NCBI GenBank assembly: GCA_964035575.1
Contig: OZ037850.1
Span: 1,198,501-1,262,500 of the forward strand
Direction: 5' to 3'
DNA length: 64,000 bases
From: Rhynchopus sp. YZ270_cl-10
Lineage: Eukaryota; Euglenozoa; Diplonemea; Diplonemida; Diplonemidae
The notes below the pieces were generated by a model. It searched no databases. It worked only from the letters and a program-made list of their open reading frames with translations, and was not told the origin of the DNA. Below, one piece after another: positions 31,016 through 43,785 of this stretch. Position 1 is the first letter of the stretch. Each line of letters opens with the position of its first letter. Position numbers and translations under genes: made by a program.

Positions 31016-34000
31016 ATGTCCTCCCCTCGCCATGAGACCACGTTGTTGCGGGGATGCCTTCCTGCCGAGCGGGGTGAATGCAAAGAGGTGCAGGTGCTGC
31101 GTCTTGCGCCGATCTACGGTGCACCTTGCGTGTCGGAACGTCCCATTGGGCATCTGAAGCACCACCAAACTGCGGTCGTTGTCATCGAGCAGACAGAAGG
31201 CGAGACGGAATGGGTCTTCATCAAAGCTATCGGAGGCTCAAACCTCGGATGGGTCAAGCGCAAGCGTGAAGAGGGTGTCACCGTCCACTGGATGCCGTAC
31301 TACGACAGAGGCGTGTCCGACATGCTCCAGGGCATCCGTGAACTCGGTGTCATCGTGAGTCTCCACGGATACTTCACATTGACCGACGAATTCACGAAGA
31401 ACATCGGAAACCGCAACCTGAAAAGACAGCTCCGCAAGAACCAGTACAAAAACTCTGTTGTGATTGGCCTCAAGAAGGACCACAAGCTGCGTGACTACCA
31501 GTGGCGTGGCAAGCCCGTCATCGACACGCTGATGCAGAAGTTCCCGGAGACGTTCTTCACGGCAGACCTTTGCCAGGCAGACTCGCTGTTCCAGGCAGCT
31601 GCGGCCATGCTTCCGCAGCAACAGACCACCACAGTGCCGACCTCGTTCGCACCGACACCGCAGGTGCCACAGATCCAGCATGCGCCTCAGTTGCCGCAGG
31701 TGCCTCGCTTTGCACCTGTCCAGAGCTGGCAGCCGTACCTCGAGCAGACTGAGCTCCCACAGATGCCACAGTACCCCCAGCCCGGCATGGACATGCTGTT
31801 CAACCCCGGTGCAGGGCGTGAGGTGCCCCTCTTCGGCTCGCACCAGAAGATGCAGGTCGTGTCCGCAGGCCCCCCCGTGATGGCACCCGTGCCGCAGTGC
31901 TCGCCAGCGCTCCCCGAGCACGTCGCCAGCGCAAAGAAGACCAACCACGCAAGGGAAGTGGAGAAAGCGTGGGACACCACAGTGCAGGTCCTCGACAGCA
32001 TTGTGCACGAGATGGGGAACAAGCACGCACCCAACTCGGAGGCAATGCTTGAGTCCTGCATGGAGCACTTCCGCAATGCATCTGCCAAGGTGTCGACCAC
32101 GACACGTGGACAGACGACAACAACACCGAACGACGTGCCGTCCTCAGGAGGGTTCTACTACCACTGTGTGTCAACACCTGCACCGGGCACTGACGCATCC
32201 GAGTCGAAGGAGGAAGTGAACAAGGAGGAGCGTGGTCTCTCGCTCATCATCAGGAACGCGCCGTCATCCTTCGGCAAGCCCCTTGCCTCCATCCCATCGG
32301 GCGGCACCTACACCCGCCTCGAGGGTGAGTTCTGCGTGGGCGAGGAGATCTGGGTGTGCGTGACGTCGACCCGCCTCCTCGTCGAGCGTGGCGTCAACGG
32401 TGCCATGGGGTACGTGCAGCTGCGTGGACAAACCTCCTTCCCTGCAGTCGGGAAGAAGGACGCGAGGGAGTCCATCGAGACGATGTGGACGATCTTCAAC
32501 AACCAGGTGACACCACTCTCGCAGCCGTCTATTGAGATGTCCGCACGCGACCCTTACAGGGAGGTTGTTGACGAGAAACGGTTTGCGAATGAGTCGCTGA
32601 CTGGCCCGCAGCATAAGTTTTTGGAGCGCCTTGTGAAGTGCAAGCCTGTGGATTCGCGCTTTTACACGCAGCAGGCGACGCCGTACTTCACTCCACCGGT
32701 GTACAACAATGAGGGTGAGTTCATCACGAACGCGAGGGGGAGCACGTATGCTACGGTTGTGGCGGATTCTGACCATTGCGGTGGTGCGGAGAGCTTTGCG
32801 GAGAAGAGACAGGTGATGAAGGCGAACCGCGAGCAGGAGAAGCGTTGGGTGCAGATGCGCATGCAGACACGCTACGGGCATGCCTGCGACTACGACGATG
32901 CGTGGGTGCAGTCGGCGGACCTCAACGTGCACTACCTGCACTACTACGACGCGGCCATCATGGAGTGGCTCGACCGCCTCAGCGCCGCAAGCATCATCGT
33001 CCCCACACACAGCTGCTTCTACGCAGACGAAGCCTTCTGGTGCCACTTCAACAAACCCGCCAACCTCCGCTACAAAACCGTCGTCGTCCTTTGCCCGACA
33101 TCCTCCATGAAGAAAGAGGACCAGCTTCCTGCTTCCCACGGATACTACTGGAAGAACGGAGAGCAGATGTGGGGCAAGCACGAGCTGAAGGAGGCATTCA
33201 GAGACGTCTACATCATCTCCTACGGCTGCGAGGCAGAGTCCTACCTCGCGCACATGAGCGACCGGGTGCAGCAGCGCGCCACCTCCATCGAGCACTCTTC
33301 TGCAGCAGACGACGTTGAGAAGATTGCCCTCGACACCCAGCACCCCCAGGTCAAGCGTCTCCGCCGTCTTTGGTACTGGCTTGCCGACGCTGCGGTGCGT
33401 CTGGCCGACCTTCTCCACCCCGAAAACTTCGCAAGCGAAGCACTCCACGACATGAACCTTTGGACCGCCATCGATGCGCTCCTCGTCTACAAACAGCACC
33501 AGCAGCAACACAACTACACGACCCCAGCGCTCACACTTCTCCTCGAGCTTGCGGAGATGGCGAAGGGACGCTACGACTCCCTCGAACGCAGCTGCAAGAC
33601 ACCCGTCTTCAACTCGCTCCACATCAACCTCTTCATGGACGGATGGTTCTACCAGTCCACCCCTGTGCAGACCCTGCAGAACGGCGAGGAGGTTGTGACA
33701 CGGTCCGACGTCGATGTGGGGCTCATCGTGCGCAGCGACCCTTCCATCTGTTGCAAAGCGATTGGTCTCATCCCCACCGGTACGGAGGTGACGATGAAGG
33801 GCGGGCTCTGCCATGCAGGCAAGGAGTGGTACCGCTATGTGTCCTATGCAGGGGAGTGGTCGAGGCCGGGTGAGAGCAGGACCATCAAGGCACCGATCAG
33901 CGGTTTTGTGGCAGTGCGCAGCAACCGCATCCTTTCGGAGGTGGGACGTGGCGGCATGCTGACCCGTGTGCGTCGTGGCACCCCAATGGTTGTGTGCGAC

Positions 34001-34159
34001 ATCGTCGTCGTCCCTCCAGAGCAAACCAACGAAGAAAAAGAAAAGCCCCACGTCACCATCGAAGCAAACGAACGCAAACCACGTGCCACCGACACCCTCC
34101 GCGCAGCACGTCTAGGCCGCGCACAGTCTGCACCCCTCGAAGAAACGAGGATTTCATGA
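31016..34159 (+). CDS. Large protein with three SH3b-like repeats, function unknown
   Basis: The 1047-residue single-exon product has no TM segment or signal peptide that I can see. Three segments look like SH3b (bacterial-type SH3) domains: about residues 15-90, about 404-475 (LIIRNAPSS...IPSGGTYTRLEG...GYVQLRG) and about 895-965 (LIVRSDPS...IPTGTEVTMKG...GFVAVRS). The second and third are clearly alike. Between the first and second lies a Gln/Pro-rich linker (about 195-300). Residues 500-890 are a mixed, probably globular region with no family I recognise; it contains a Tyr- and His-rich stretch. SH3b domains usually bind peptides or cell-wall peptides; here a scaffold role is possible but unproven. 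The ATG at 31016 follows a long pyrimidine tract. GC content and codon use match the neighbouring host genes. Confidence 0.7.
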   Translation: MSSPRHETTLLRGCLPAERGECKEVQVLRLAPIYGAPCVSERPIGHLKHHQTAVVVIEQTEGETEWVFIKAIGGSNLGWVKRKREEGVTVHWMPYYDRGVSDMLQGIRELGVIVSLHGYFTLTDEFTKNIGNRNLKRQLRKNQYKNSVVIGLKKDHKLRDYQWRGKPVIDTLMQKFPETFFTADLCQADSLFQAAAAMLPQQQTTTVPTSFAPTPQVPQIQHAPQLPQVPRFAPVQSWQPYLEQTELPQMPQYPQPGMDMLFNPGAGREVPLFGSHQKMQVVSAGPPVMAPVPQCSPALPEHVASAKKTNHAREVEKAWDTTVQVLDSIVHEMGNKHAPNSEAMLESCMEHFRNASAKVSTTTRGQTTTTPNDVPSSGGFYYHCVSTPAPGTDASESKEEVNKEERGLSLIIRNAPSSFGKPLASIPSGGTYTRLEGEFCVGEEIWVCVTSTRLLVERGVNGAMGYVQLRGQTSFPAVGKKDARESIETMWTIFNNQVTPLSQPSIEMSARDPYREVVDEKRFANESLTGPQHKFLERLVKCKPVDSRFYTQQATPYFTPPVYNNEGEFITNARGSTYATVVADSDHCGGAESFAEKRQVMKANREQEKRWVQMRMQTRYGHACDYDDAWVQSADLNVHYLHYYDAAIMEWLDRLSAASIIVPTHSCFYADEAFWCHFNKPANLRYKTVVVLCPTSSMKKEDQLPASHGYYWKNGEQMWGKHELKEAFRDVYIISYGCEAESYLAHMSDRVQQRATSIEHSSAADDVEKIALDTQHPQVKRLRRLWYWLADAAVRLADLLHPENFASEALHDMNLWTAIDALLVYKQHQQQHNYTTPALTLLLELAEMAKGRYDSLERSCKTPVFNSLHINLFMDGWFYQSTPVQTLQNGEEVVTRSDVDVGLIVRSDPSICCKAIGLIPTGTEVTMKGGLCHAGKEWYRYVSYAGEWSRPGESRTIKAPISGFVAVRSNRILSEVGRGGMLTRVRRGTPMVVCDIVVVPPEQTNEEKEKPHVTIEANERKPRATDTLRAARLGRAQSAPLEETRIS

Positions 34160-36164
34160 ATTTCGCTGAATCCTATTCGCTTCTAAAAACGGAACCCCAT
34201 ACCATGGGTTTGGAAAAAGGGGCAGGAAGAGCAGATGGTTTTCGAGCTCACCGAATCGGACAGGAAACAGCAACGTTTTTATTTTGAACCTGAGGAACAG
34301 GGATACAATGTTTTTCTCCCCTCCTCGATGAGGAAAGGCAAGGAATATGGCGGCATATGTGTAGTGTCTGTCTTCTATGTTCCCCCCAATGTTCTCTCCC
34401 TCCTCTCTCTCAGGAGAGGCTTGCGTGTTTTATTGTTGTGTTACATGTTACGATATGTTCTGTGCCGCTGATGTTCACTCATCTTTGTCGAATTTTCTAT
34501 TAGAAGTTTGTTGGTGAGGCGAAGGTGCCTCGTTTGGGGGTTTTTTGTTTTGATTTTCTTTCAGGGAAAAAAAAAAAAAAGAAGTAAAAACAATGACAAA
34601 ACACATAGTATACAAATGATACACACCGAATGCCAGTAGATGATTGATACCGTTTTTTTTGTTTGCAAAATATCGGGATCTCATCTCACTGATTAGTCAT
34701 TCATTGTTCACCAATTTTGTATAGTTGTGTCAAAAAAAAAAACTTATTCTATGGTTGTGCTTTGTGTTTTTATATCATGATGTATTTTTCCTTGTGTGCT
34801 TTCTCTTCGAACGGAAAGTATATGAAATTAGTTATTTTTTTATTTTATTGTGTTTTTCCTACCTCAGAGGTTGGTAACACTTTTCAAATCTGCACATTTT
34901 TTTTTAAAAGGTAAAAGGTGACTAAGAGACTGAGGTTCATCTTATAAACCTTTCTTTTTTGTTACCACCTGGCAACATCCGCCATGAGGTTGTGTGCGTG
35001 ATCAACTTTTTCAAAAAAAAACAAAAACAAAAACAAAAACAATCTCTCCAGTTATGTCTTCCCTCTAGTTCTTGTACGGTTTTTTTTTTCTCTCTCTCCC
35101 CCTTCCCCAAATACAATGCTCCCCGACACCCAGGTGGTTTTCGTAAAAGGAAAAAGATGAAAACCATTCCGCCCCTCCACCTTTGTTCGTTGTGCTTCCC
35201 ACCCCATTTTTATTCCTCCGCCCCCCCCCTTCTGCATTCCCATTTTTTTTAAAAAAATTTTAAAAATCCCCTGTGGTCCCAAGAGTTGCTGTACTGCCTT
35301 GTACGTACTCAAATTGTTTTGAAAGTTCTGATTTTGTCTGATATGTCAGAAGGGTATTCTGTGTGAACTTCCATAGCGTACCGTTTCACCAGTTTTTTTG
35401 AGTCAGACGGTACTTTCTTTGAACACCCTTTGTGCACCATGCTTCACGTATTGGCCTGTGTTTCAAAAATCCCCCTTTTTTTCTTCTTTTTCCCCCGTAA
35501 ATTTGTTGGCCCTGGAAAGAAAATGACATGATATATAGGGGAGGTTTGAGTCTGAGAATCTTTCAGAATAAACGCATGGCCGTCGATGGGATTAATAAGA
35601 AAACGAGAGTGTTCATTCACAGTGAACATAGGATCAGTATAGAAGGAAGGGGAGTTGTGTATATCCTATCGGATGGTTTTTGTTTTTGATTTTCTTTTTC
35701 TTTTTTTCTTTTTTTCTTTTGAAAAAAAAATTGGACTGTTGCGATGCCACTCCATTCAGTGCGCCTTTACCTCTCCCCTTCCAAATTAAACGCAAAGGGA
35801 AAAATAAGATAAAAAATCATTGGCTGACGACACATAAACAAAACGCGTACCATCCATTTAGAAAAGTCTTCTCGTTTTAAAAAATGCTATTTTTTTCTCC
35901 TTTCCTTGGGTTGTTGTTGTTTTTTATACACTTCCCTAATGCTTTCAAATTTTATTTGAAAGTATATGAATTTGTCCTTTCCTTTGTTTCCATTGCGAAA
36001 AAGGAGGGGAAAACAGAAGAAAAAAACATTGGATGGGAACCGAGGTATAATTATGTACGGTCATGCCGAAACTGTTACGTTAAATGGCTTATATGGGAAA
36101 GTGGGGCTTACATATAGGTAGTGAGCGGTCCTCCCTTTTGAGGAGGTGCCACTAAACAAACACT
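34160..36164. other. Start of a 13.5-kb gene desert
   Basis: AT-rich with long homopolymer runs. F1 at 34915-34943 is followed by a pyrimidine tract. No ORF shows a domain or codon bias like the host genes. Confidence 0.5.
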
Positions 36165-36770
36165 ATATGGGTAGATGCCAAAACCCCCCCCTCCCCCTAA
36201 TTTCACTACGATTTTTGATTTTTTTTGATTTCTGTTGGGAGGCTATGAGAGGCCCAGGCACATGTACAAGGGGGGTTTGGGGTCTGGGGGGTGTTTTGGG
36301 GTCTTTTTTATGATATGCGACGCTTTTTTGGACATGTATGTGTATTGTGGCCTGTATTGCCACAGTTCGTACACGTTCTTTGTGAAACTGAACAAACTGA
36401 AGTAACAAAATCCCGCTTTCTCTTAGCCATGCGGTGAAGGGCCTCTGTCATATCTTCTTCTTCTTGAGGGACCCCACGGACGCATTCCTCTATACCTTCA
36501 AGGTAAGTGTTGAGTCCAACCCTGGGCATTCTTTATGTGTCTATCTGTTCTGGGGTTGTAAGGCACGGGGAGTAAAAAATAGCCTAAAAACACAAAAAAA
36601 TACCCACAAAAAAGTGTATTTTTTCCCAAAAGCCCCCAAAACCCGCCGGAAAATGGTTTTGGGGGTGGTTCTGGGCAGTTTTCGGCGCAACTTTCTGGTA
36701 AAACCTGGTAAAACCTCAAAAAATCGTAGTGAAATTAGGGGGAGGGGGGGGTTTTGGCATCGACCCATAT
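36165..36770. mobile_element. TIR element of about 600 bp, family unknown
   Basis: Inverted ends of about 50 bp (starting ATATGGGTAGATGCC on the left and ATATGGGTCGATGCC on the right arm) contain C-rich runs and CTAATTTCACTACG. A 4-bp ATAT may be the target duplication, but it could be part of the ends. Non-coding. Confidence 0.7.
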
Positions 36771-38601
36771 GTAAACAAGGAAAAAAGAGTTGCCACAAAT
36801 CCCCCTCTTACCCCGCACTCACCCTAGATAGCATGTGTGCATTGTTTTTGATGTATTTTACAATCAGATTGGGAAAAGATACAGCAGTAGTGCTCTTTTA
36901 TTGCAGCAAAAAAAAAAAAAAAAAAAACACACACACAGTGGAGATTGCACAACTGTGGCAACACAACCGAGGCTACTACACTACTCCAACAATTTATCAA
37001 AAATAATACATTTTCAGCTATTTCTACTCCCCCTTCTTTCCCCTTTCCCCCCTCGCTGACCAACAAATAATTACAAAGGCTTACGGCCAAAACATTGAGT
37101 ACCGTAGTTACCCACCAAGGGTGGGTGTCTAGGTAACTATTGACGCAGCAAAATTCAAAATGTTGTTTTTTGTTTTAAATATGTGTATGCATATTCATGT
37201 TCAACTGTTCTTTCTTTGTTTTTTTTTTAATTTCTTTTCACCCCCTTCCCCTGAATCATAACAACCTACGCGAATACCCTAATCAAGGTTACCCCCAACT
37301 ATTTTTTATGACAACTTTGTAATTTTTTTTTTTTTGTTGAGACATCCCCCCAATGGAGGGGGGGTTACAGTGTGAACGTACCCACGAATAATTCACTAAT
37401 CGCCACAAAAAAAAGTGGAGATTGCACAAACGTGGCGCTCTACACTACTCCAACAATTTTATCTGCCTTTAGGGCTTCGTATTCAGTACTAGCTCTGGGG
37501 TGTTCCGCATGGTAGTGAATCCTTCCGAAAACTTCACCAATTTGTGTGCATGTGTGTCCATTCCTTTGGAAAACAACGGGCCAACGTCGTTTTTCCTGGT
37601 CTGAAATTGAGAGTTTTTTATTATTTCTTTGTGTATCCCTTATGTGCTCGCATCAGCCTTCTTTAACTGACTCATATTTTCAAAGATTTATTCCAACTTT
37701 ACTTCACGATGTATGTACACCAATCCTAGGTACGTCTTGAAAGACGCCTTTCTTTCGACACAACAATAGCTTTGGGAATACACACCTCTGCGCTTTTGTT
37801 GTTCAGTTACAGGAATAATGTAAATATAGAACCCCACCTGGGTGGTTGTCGATACAACAAAAGAAAAAAAAAAATGTGTTCTTGAATTGAGGAACAATGA
37901 TGTCTTTTACTATGCCTTAGGGCAACGTTGAGCTACCCTAGTTAGACGATTGTCACAACAATGGATTGGGAATGGCGTCAAAGCTAATCCCAATTTTATA
38001 ATGTACGATGGACACCCGTCTTTTTTCATTATTATTTCCGTTTTTTTTTTTTAATAGTATTTTTGTGATTTTCAGAGCTACCAAAAGGTTGTTTCTTTGT
38101 TCTTGTGGTCAACGGTCCACGGGAAATCCGTGGGTGAACCTGGGGAACTGGGTTGCTGACTGCATCAACTTTTATTTATTTCAAGGTGGCTAACGAGAGG
38201 CTTAGGGTCATATGTCATCTTATAAACTTTCTTTTTATCGTAACAGTTTGGACCACCAAACAGTTTGGTTGTCGTTATTTTTGGTGTCTGCATCGGGTCA
38301 GACATGCTTGCCCATTCAATGTCACTTTGTTCACATTTTCCTTCAAAACATTACCGATTTTTTTTTAAAAACAAAAACTCCCCAAAACAAATCAATTCCC
38401 CCCCAGCTGTAGGTGTTCTGATTGTACTTTACCATCAAAACTACATCAGAATGCAGCCTTGTGTTTCTCCCGCACGATAAAACAATTGTGATAAAAGATG
38501 TGTGTAAGCTGCTCAAAGAGGCTCAATTCATCTGAATAAGTTTTCTTTTTAAAGAATCTTAGATAGGTGAAATACAGCTATCATCCCCCCCCCCCCCCCC
38601 C
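36771..38601. other. Gene desert with F3b, F5, F1 and F7-like modules
   Basis: F3b at 36936-37008 and 37411-37463; F5-type hairpins at 37069-37140 and 37907-37960, with an F5 tail at about 37840-37870; F1 at 38183-38221 followed by a pyrimidine tract ending AACAG and an F7-like segment (38270-38310); another F1 at 38495-38534. All are on the + strand. Confidence 0.6.
36936..37140 (+). repeat. F3b followed by F5 module
   Basis: F3b contains a TGTG-GCAA-CACA hairpin with a GNRA-type loop, enclosed by TGGAG/CTCCA. F5 follows with a GGC/GCC hairpin, then GTTACC/GGTAAC around CCCACC/GGTGGG. Confidence 0.6.
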
Positions 38602-39803
38602 CTAGGGGGTCCGACTCCTAATAGACTTGTGTATAAAATTTCGTACAAAAAACTCATTATTAAACTTCTGGTCATTTCCAAGGTAACTGCGGGTGAAACA
38701 CACCCTCAGAGTGGGTCACAGGGGGCCTGTGGGCCGAAAAACGACCCAGAAGCCACCCCAGAATACAAAAAAATGGAAAAAAATAGTGAAAAAACGGCTT
38801 TTTGGCGGTTTTGGCCATGTTGGGCAAAATAGCGGTTTTTCAAGAAAAAACCAAAAAAACGGTTATTTTTTGACATCACAAAACCTCCTTTGGCACAAAT
38901 ATACCCCAAAAGTGGCCTGTGAGTCCATTCCAACCTGTTTTGGACATATTTGACACTTTTGGAAGTGTTTTTTTGGTGTTTTTACGTCAAAAAACATACC
39001 CTGGCAATACCCTGACCGCGCTCCGGCAGCATTCCGGCATGCTGTTTGACCCATATAGGGGTCAAGAAATGGCCAAAAACCCCCGAAAAAGGACCCTGGG
39101 AACCCAGATAGTTCCAAATTTCCACCACATCCCCACCCAAACACTGCAAAAACACGACAGAATATCGTCTTAAAAAACACACTTTTTTCAAAAAGGTCGT
39201 CAGACAGGCTCCATAATAGCCTTTTTGAAAAAAGTGTGTTTTTTAAGACGATATTCTGTCGTGTTTTTGCGGTGTTTGGGTGGGGATGTGGTGGAAATTT
39301 GGAACTATCTGGGTTCCCAGGGTCCTTTTTCGGGGGTTTTTGGCCATTTCTTGACCCCTATATGGGTCAAACAGCATGCCGGAATGCTGCCGGAGCGCGG
39401 TCAGGGTATTGCCAGGGTATGTTTTTTGACGTAAAAACACCAAAAAAACACTTCCAAAAGTGTCAAATATGTCCAAAACAGGTTGGAATGGACTCACAGG
39501 CCACTTTTGGGGTATATTTGTGCCAAAGGAGGTTTTGTGATGTCAAAAAATAACCGTTTTTTTGGTTTTTTCTTGAAAAACCGCTATTTTGCCCAACATG
39601 GCCAAAACCGCCAAAAAGCCGTTTTTTCACTATTTTTTTCCATTTTTTTGTATTCTGGGGTGGCTTCTGGGTCGTTTTTCGGCCCACAGGCCCCCTGTGA
39701 CCCACTCTGAGGGTGTGTTTCACCCGCAGTTACCTTGGAAATGACCAGAAGTTTAATAATGAGTTTTTTGTACGGTAATTTTACTCACAGTCGGACCCCC
39801 TAC
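38602..39803. repeat. Near-perfect 1.1-kb palindrome (foldback element)
   Basis: Arms of 555 bp (38642-39196 and 39220-39774) are inverted copies around a 23-bp spacer; I see one mismatch (near 39146 and its mirror). Beyond them a second inverted segment (TAGGGGGTCCGACT) closes the outer ends next to C runs at 38586-38602 and 39804-39821. Small ORFs on either strand are mirror images of one another and have no domain. It could fold into a cruciform or a long hairpin RNA. Confidence 0.97.
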
Positions 39804-42800
39804 CCCCCCCCCCCCCCCCGGGCCCCCCCCCCCATCTCCGCGCACATTGAAATATGTGTGCCTGTGAGTACGTTTCATCATAGTGTTTTATTGAGGCTCT
39901 AAGGTGACAAAGCAACAGATCCCTGACCATTTTTTTTTTTTTTTAAATTTTTCTCCCCATTTTTTTTTGCAAATGACAGCTCCTTTATCCCTTCCCACGG
40001 CGAGTCCCTCCCCTGTTATTTTAAAAAAAAAAAGGTACAATTTCCTTTTGGGCGACAATTGCGGATCCTATCTAAATAGGGGACGATATGTCGACACACC
40101 ATTCTAACCACTTCTAGCTATTTATAACGAAAAAAAGAGAAAAAAGAAAGAAAAAAAAGGGGAACGTTTCCCACAGAAATAGGCGATGATAACTTTCGCA
40201 AAAAAAAAAAAAAAAAGGCAACCAAAAATTATTTTTCTCAAGAAAGAGAGTGAAGGAGGTGGATTTATTATGATTTCTTATTTTTGTTATCTCAAATGCG
40301 CGGAGCGAGACCAGAGAAGAGCTGCAAAAAAAAAAACCCCCCCTCCCTTCCCTTCCCCACGCATCCCCGTCCCCTGTCTAAACGCTTTCATTATATTTAT
40401 TAGACACCCGAGGGCAGCAAGGATCTTTGTGTCTGCTCCCTCTGTTTGGTGTCCGCATTAAAACAACATTCATTCCCACCAAGACCCAACCCTTTGACAT
40501 ATGTTCACGAGAGGCTCTTCGTGTAATTTTTTTTTTATAAATTGTTGTGCTCAAAAACGAAAAAAAAAATAAAAACACCACTGACAATAACGTCTCGCGA
40601 ATTCGCTCAATCCTCACTATCTAGGCTTTTTAAGATGGTTGCTGGGGATGTCAATACCCCAGGTCCACTGCACTTTCAAAACATACAAAAAACATTTTCA
40701 AACACCCCAGGTCCACGATTCGTCGAACGGGGTGGGTGTATGCACAGGTTTCATCTTCCAACTTTTTTGTTTTTTTTTTTTGTTTTTTTGGGCAAAAAAA
40801 GGGTACCCTTTGGAGCACTCCCTCGCACTGAACTGATTTGTTAAAAACGGTGTGGAGTTAGCAGAGTAGGGTTCGCGTGTCGCTCTTGAATTTGTCTACG
40901 TCGAAAAAAGCGACTAGGCTGCCCTTGTGTACAATTTCCTTGGTAAAATAACCCCCAGATGCAAGACTTCGGGGGCTCTAATTACAAAAGGAGGATCAGT
41001 GATGACGTTTTTTTTTTTTTTTTTTTTGTTTTTTTTTGCTGCATTGGTTGGCTCCCTCCCCTCGCTTCCCCTTTCGTTTGAATTGGGTATTAGGATTATC
41101 TTTAATCTCTGTTCAGTGTCGAAGTTGTGATAGGGTTTCCCCCATACCACAGGCACGAAAAAAAAGATTTCTTTTTTTAAAAGCACCCCCCACCTTCAGC
41201 TTCGCATCTCATAACTATGCTTGCCTATCTCCCACTGAGGAAACCTCATCCTCCCCCTCTCCAGCTCCCAGCGCAAATAAACAAACAAATAACAAGGACA
41301 TTTGACAGTGGCTGAGAAAGAGGATAAGTCGTAATCTCATACAAAGTAACGCGCCCTTCCTCTCCAACTCCACGTCTACAAAACTATCAAGCAAAATTAA
41401 ACAGAGCACAAAGCACTTTCAAAACATACAAAAAACATTTTCAAACCCCCCTCTTCAGCTCCCAGCTCCCGCCCCAAAATCAAAAGGCATGCCTTTTGGA
41501 AAGAAAAAAAAAAGCCCCCCCGCCGGTTGTTAAAGACCGCAGGTTGCAGAAGGGGGGGTTTTTTTTTAAATATATATTTGACTTTGACTATTTTTGTGAC
41601 AATCAGATCTGTTTGTCCTGTTGTTGTGTATGTTCACCTTACACCCAGTGGTTAAGGGGAACGTATTGCACTATTATTACACCTTCTATTCAGTATAGAA
41701 CGTATATGAAAAAAAAAAATTTTTTTGTTGTGGTGTTGTACCCCCCTCAGATGCCTTCAGTTCTCCTGAGTTGAAAGTATGTGAATCTATTTTTTTTTTT
41801 TTTTTTTTTGTTAACGAATGAGGGGGGTCTCAGCACCTGTCTTGATAATTTTATTACGATGATTTTTAATTTAATCTTTTTACTTGAAACAAAAAAAATG
41901 TGTTTTTAAAGGACTATTTTCATCTTTCAAGAGGTTTTAATTTTGTAGGTGTTGATTCCAGCTCCATTGGTTTCAAGTTTTAATGAATGTATTGTTACAC
42001 ATGAGTATGCACACGAGGCATGTTCATCTTTTCTCTATTATTTTGTTCTTTTTTTGTAATGTCGTATGACAGAATCCCTTATCGTTTTTTTGTTGTAATT
42101 TTTTTATCAAGAAAATTTCCCATCAATCCATACTTTTTAGTAGTAAATCAACGAGAGTCTACACTTCGCACATTGTTTGCTGTACATTTCTCTATTCGTC
42201 ACCTTTCCTCACCACTTAAAATATCCCCAAAATCTCAATTTTTTTTTCATATTGTCCATCTATGAGGTTCTCTTTGCGTATGTGAAGTGATATACTTGTT
42301 CTTCGCGTGTTTTTTTTTTAGCTTTTTTCTGTGCTTTCTCTTTGAATAGAAAGTATTTGAAACTTGAAATTTTTTGTATTTTTTTTATCAGTTCTAATGT
42401 TTTCTGAGGGCTTGGTGGTCGACCAGTCCAACTTTAGTTTTTAGCTTAGATGTATTGCCGTACAAAATTATTTATTTTTTGTTTTTTTTGAAGGCGAAAC
42501 AACACAGAATAAATCAGTGGAGCACATCCCTCGGGGTGGCTACACTAATATAAAACCAAGGGGGTTTTTTTTATAATAAAAACCAGTGAGTACTGGTATC
42601 TAGCTAGGGAGACATCCAGTTCCACATCCGTTGTTCAAGATGTGTGCACGAGAGGCACATTCATCTTGGAATTATTTTTGTTCTCTTTTGAAAAAAGAGA
42701 AAGATATTGGAAGCGTTCAATGATTTCCTCCTGAAAAATGAGTTATCCTTTTGTGGGTTCTTTACACAGTGATTTATTTTCATTTTTTTTGAATTGCTTC

Positions 42801-43421
42801 TGAGTTTCAAAGAGAAATAAATCAGTGTCTAGGTAATGAACAATTTAAGGCGATCTTTTTTCGGGAGGTTATCTGATGCTTCCTATTGAATATCATCGCT
42901 TGGCTAACCGGGGTTAATTACCAAACACCCACAAATTCCTTCCACAAATCACCTCCCCGGGATCCCCTTTTGATTTTTACTTTTTCCACTATTTTTATTT
43001 TTTCCTTTTGCATGTTTTTTAGCTGCTGTGCGATAAACGATTATGATCAAAGATGACTAAGCACAGAGGCTTAGGTTCATCTTCCAAAACTTTTTCTTCT
43101 TTTTTCTTTTTCCAGCTCTATCGTGCCTTCCCTCCCTCTCTTTGTTTTTCACCATGTTTTATGTACTGTTGCACTATACTCAATATTTCCCCTCAGTTCC
43201 TCGCCTTTTCTCGATTTTTTTCCTTCCAAATCTGGTGTTACGGGACAACTGTCAAGGACCTGTCAAGCACGACGGTGCGGTAAACCAACGGTGAAACCAC
43301 AAGTAAAACCACAAGTAAAACCACAAGTCAATTCATTTACTTCACCGTCGTGAGGACATGTCAATATAGGCCCCGGAACACCAAAAAAAATCGCTTTTTT
43401 TCATCTATTCAATGTATCCCG
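39804..43421. other. Gene desert with scattered F1 and F3 modules
   Basis: F1-type hairpins at 40501-40520 (loop only), 42001-42031, 42637-42667 (outer AAGATG/CATCTT, inner TGTGC/GCACA) and 43050-43083; F3 at 42514-42548. A 34-bp direct repeat (GCACTTTCAAAACATAC...) occurs at 40669 and 41411. Three tandem copies of AAACCACAAGT lie at about 43299-43331. No gene is seen. Confidence 0.55.
42637..42667 (+). repeat. F1 hairpin with alternative stem
   Basis: The outer stem AAGATG/CATCTT is kept, but the inner stem is TGTGC/GCACA instead of CTAAGC/GCTTAG, with the same ACGAGAG loop. This is the clearest case of loop conservation with stem replacement. Confidence 0.75.
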
Positions 43422-43462
43422 GAGAATTGTTGGAATAGTGTAGTTGCCACCTTAGTGAAAGC
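43422..43462 (-). repeat. F3b module in reverse orientation
   Basis: On the - strand it reads GGTGGCAACTACACTATTCC then AACAATT. The only copy of the F1-F7 set that I found against the gene direction. Confidence 0.55.
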
Positions 43463-43785
43463 TACTGTCATTCCACACAACGTCCACAATTAGAGAGCAA
43501 CACAGAGAAACGGTCACTCAAGAAGGGTTCGTTGTTGTGTCTCGCACCACTCCGCACTCCATGAATGGGGTTCCAGCCTCCCTGCTGAACATCCCCTAAG
43601 GCCTTTTTTGGCGAAAAGACAAGGGAACGTTCAGTCCCAATCTCCGGACCTCATTCTGTCAATTTTATTTTCGTGCAACACAGATTCGATAACCTCACTG
43701 TCGTTTTGCACAAACAACCCGCTTACCGCTACCCTTTTCTTCAAACAAAAACAAAAACAAAAAAAGGAAAAAAAGAAAATGAATC

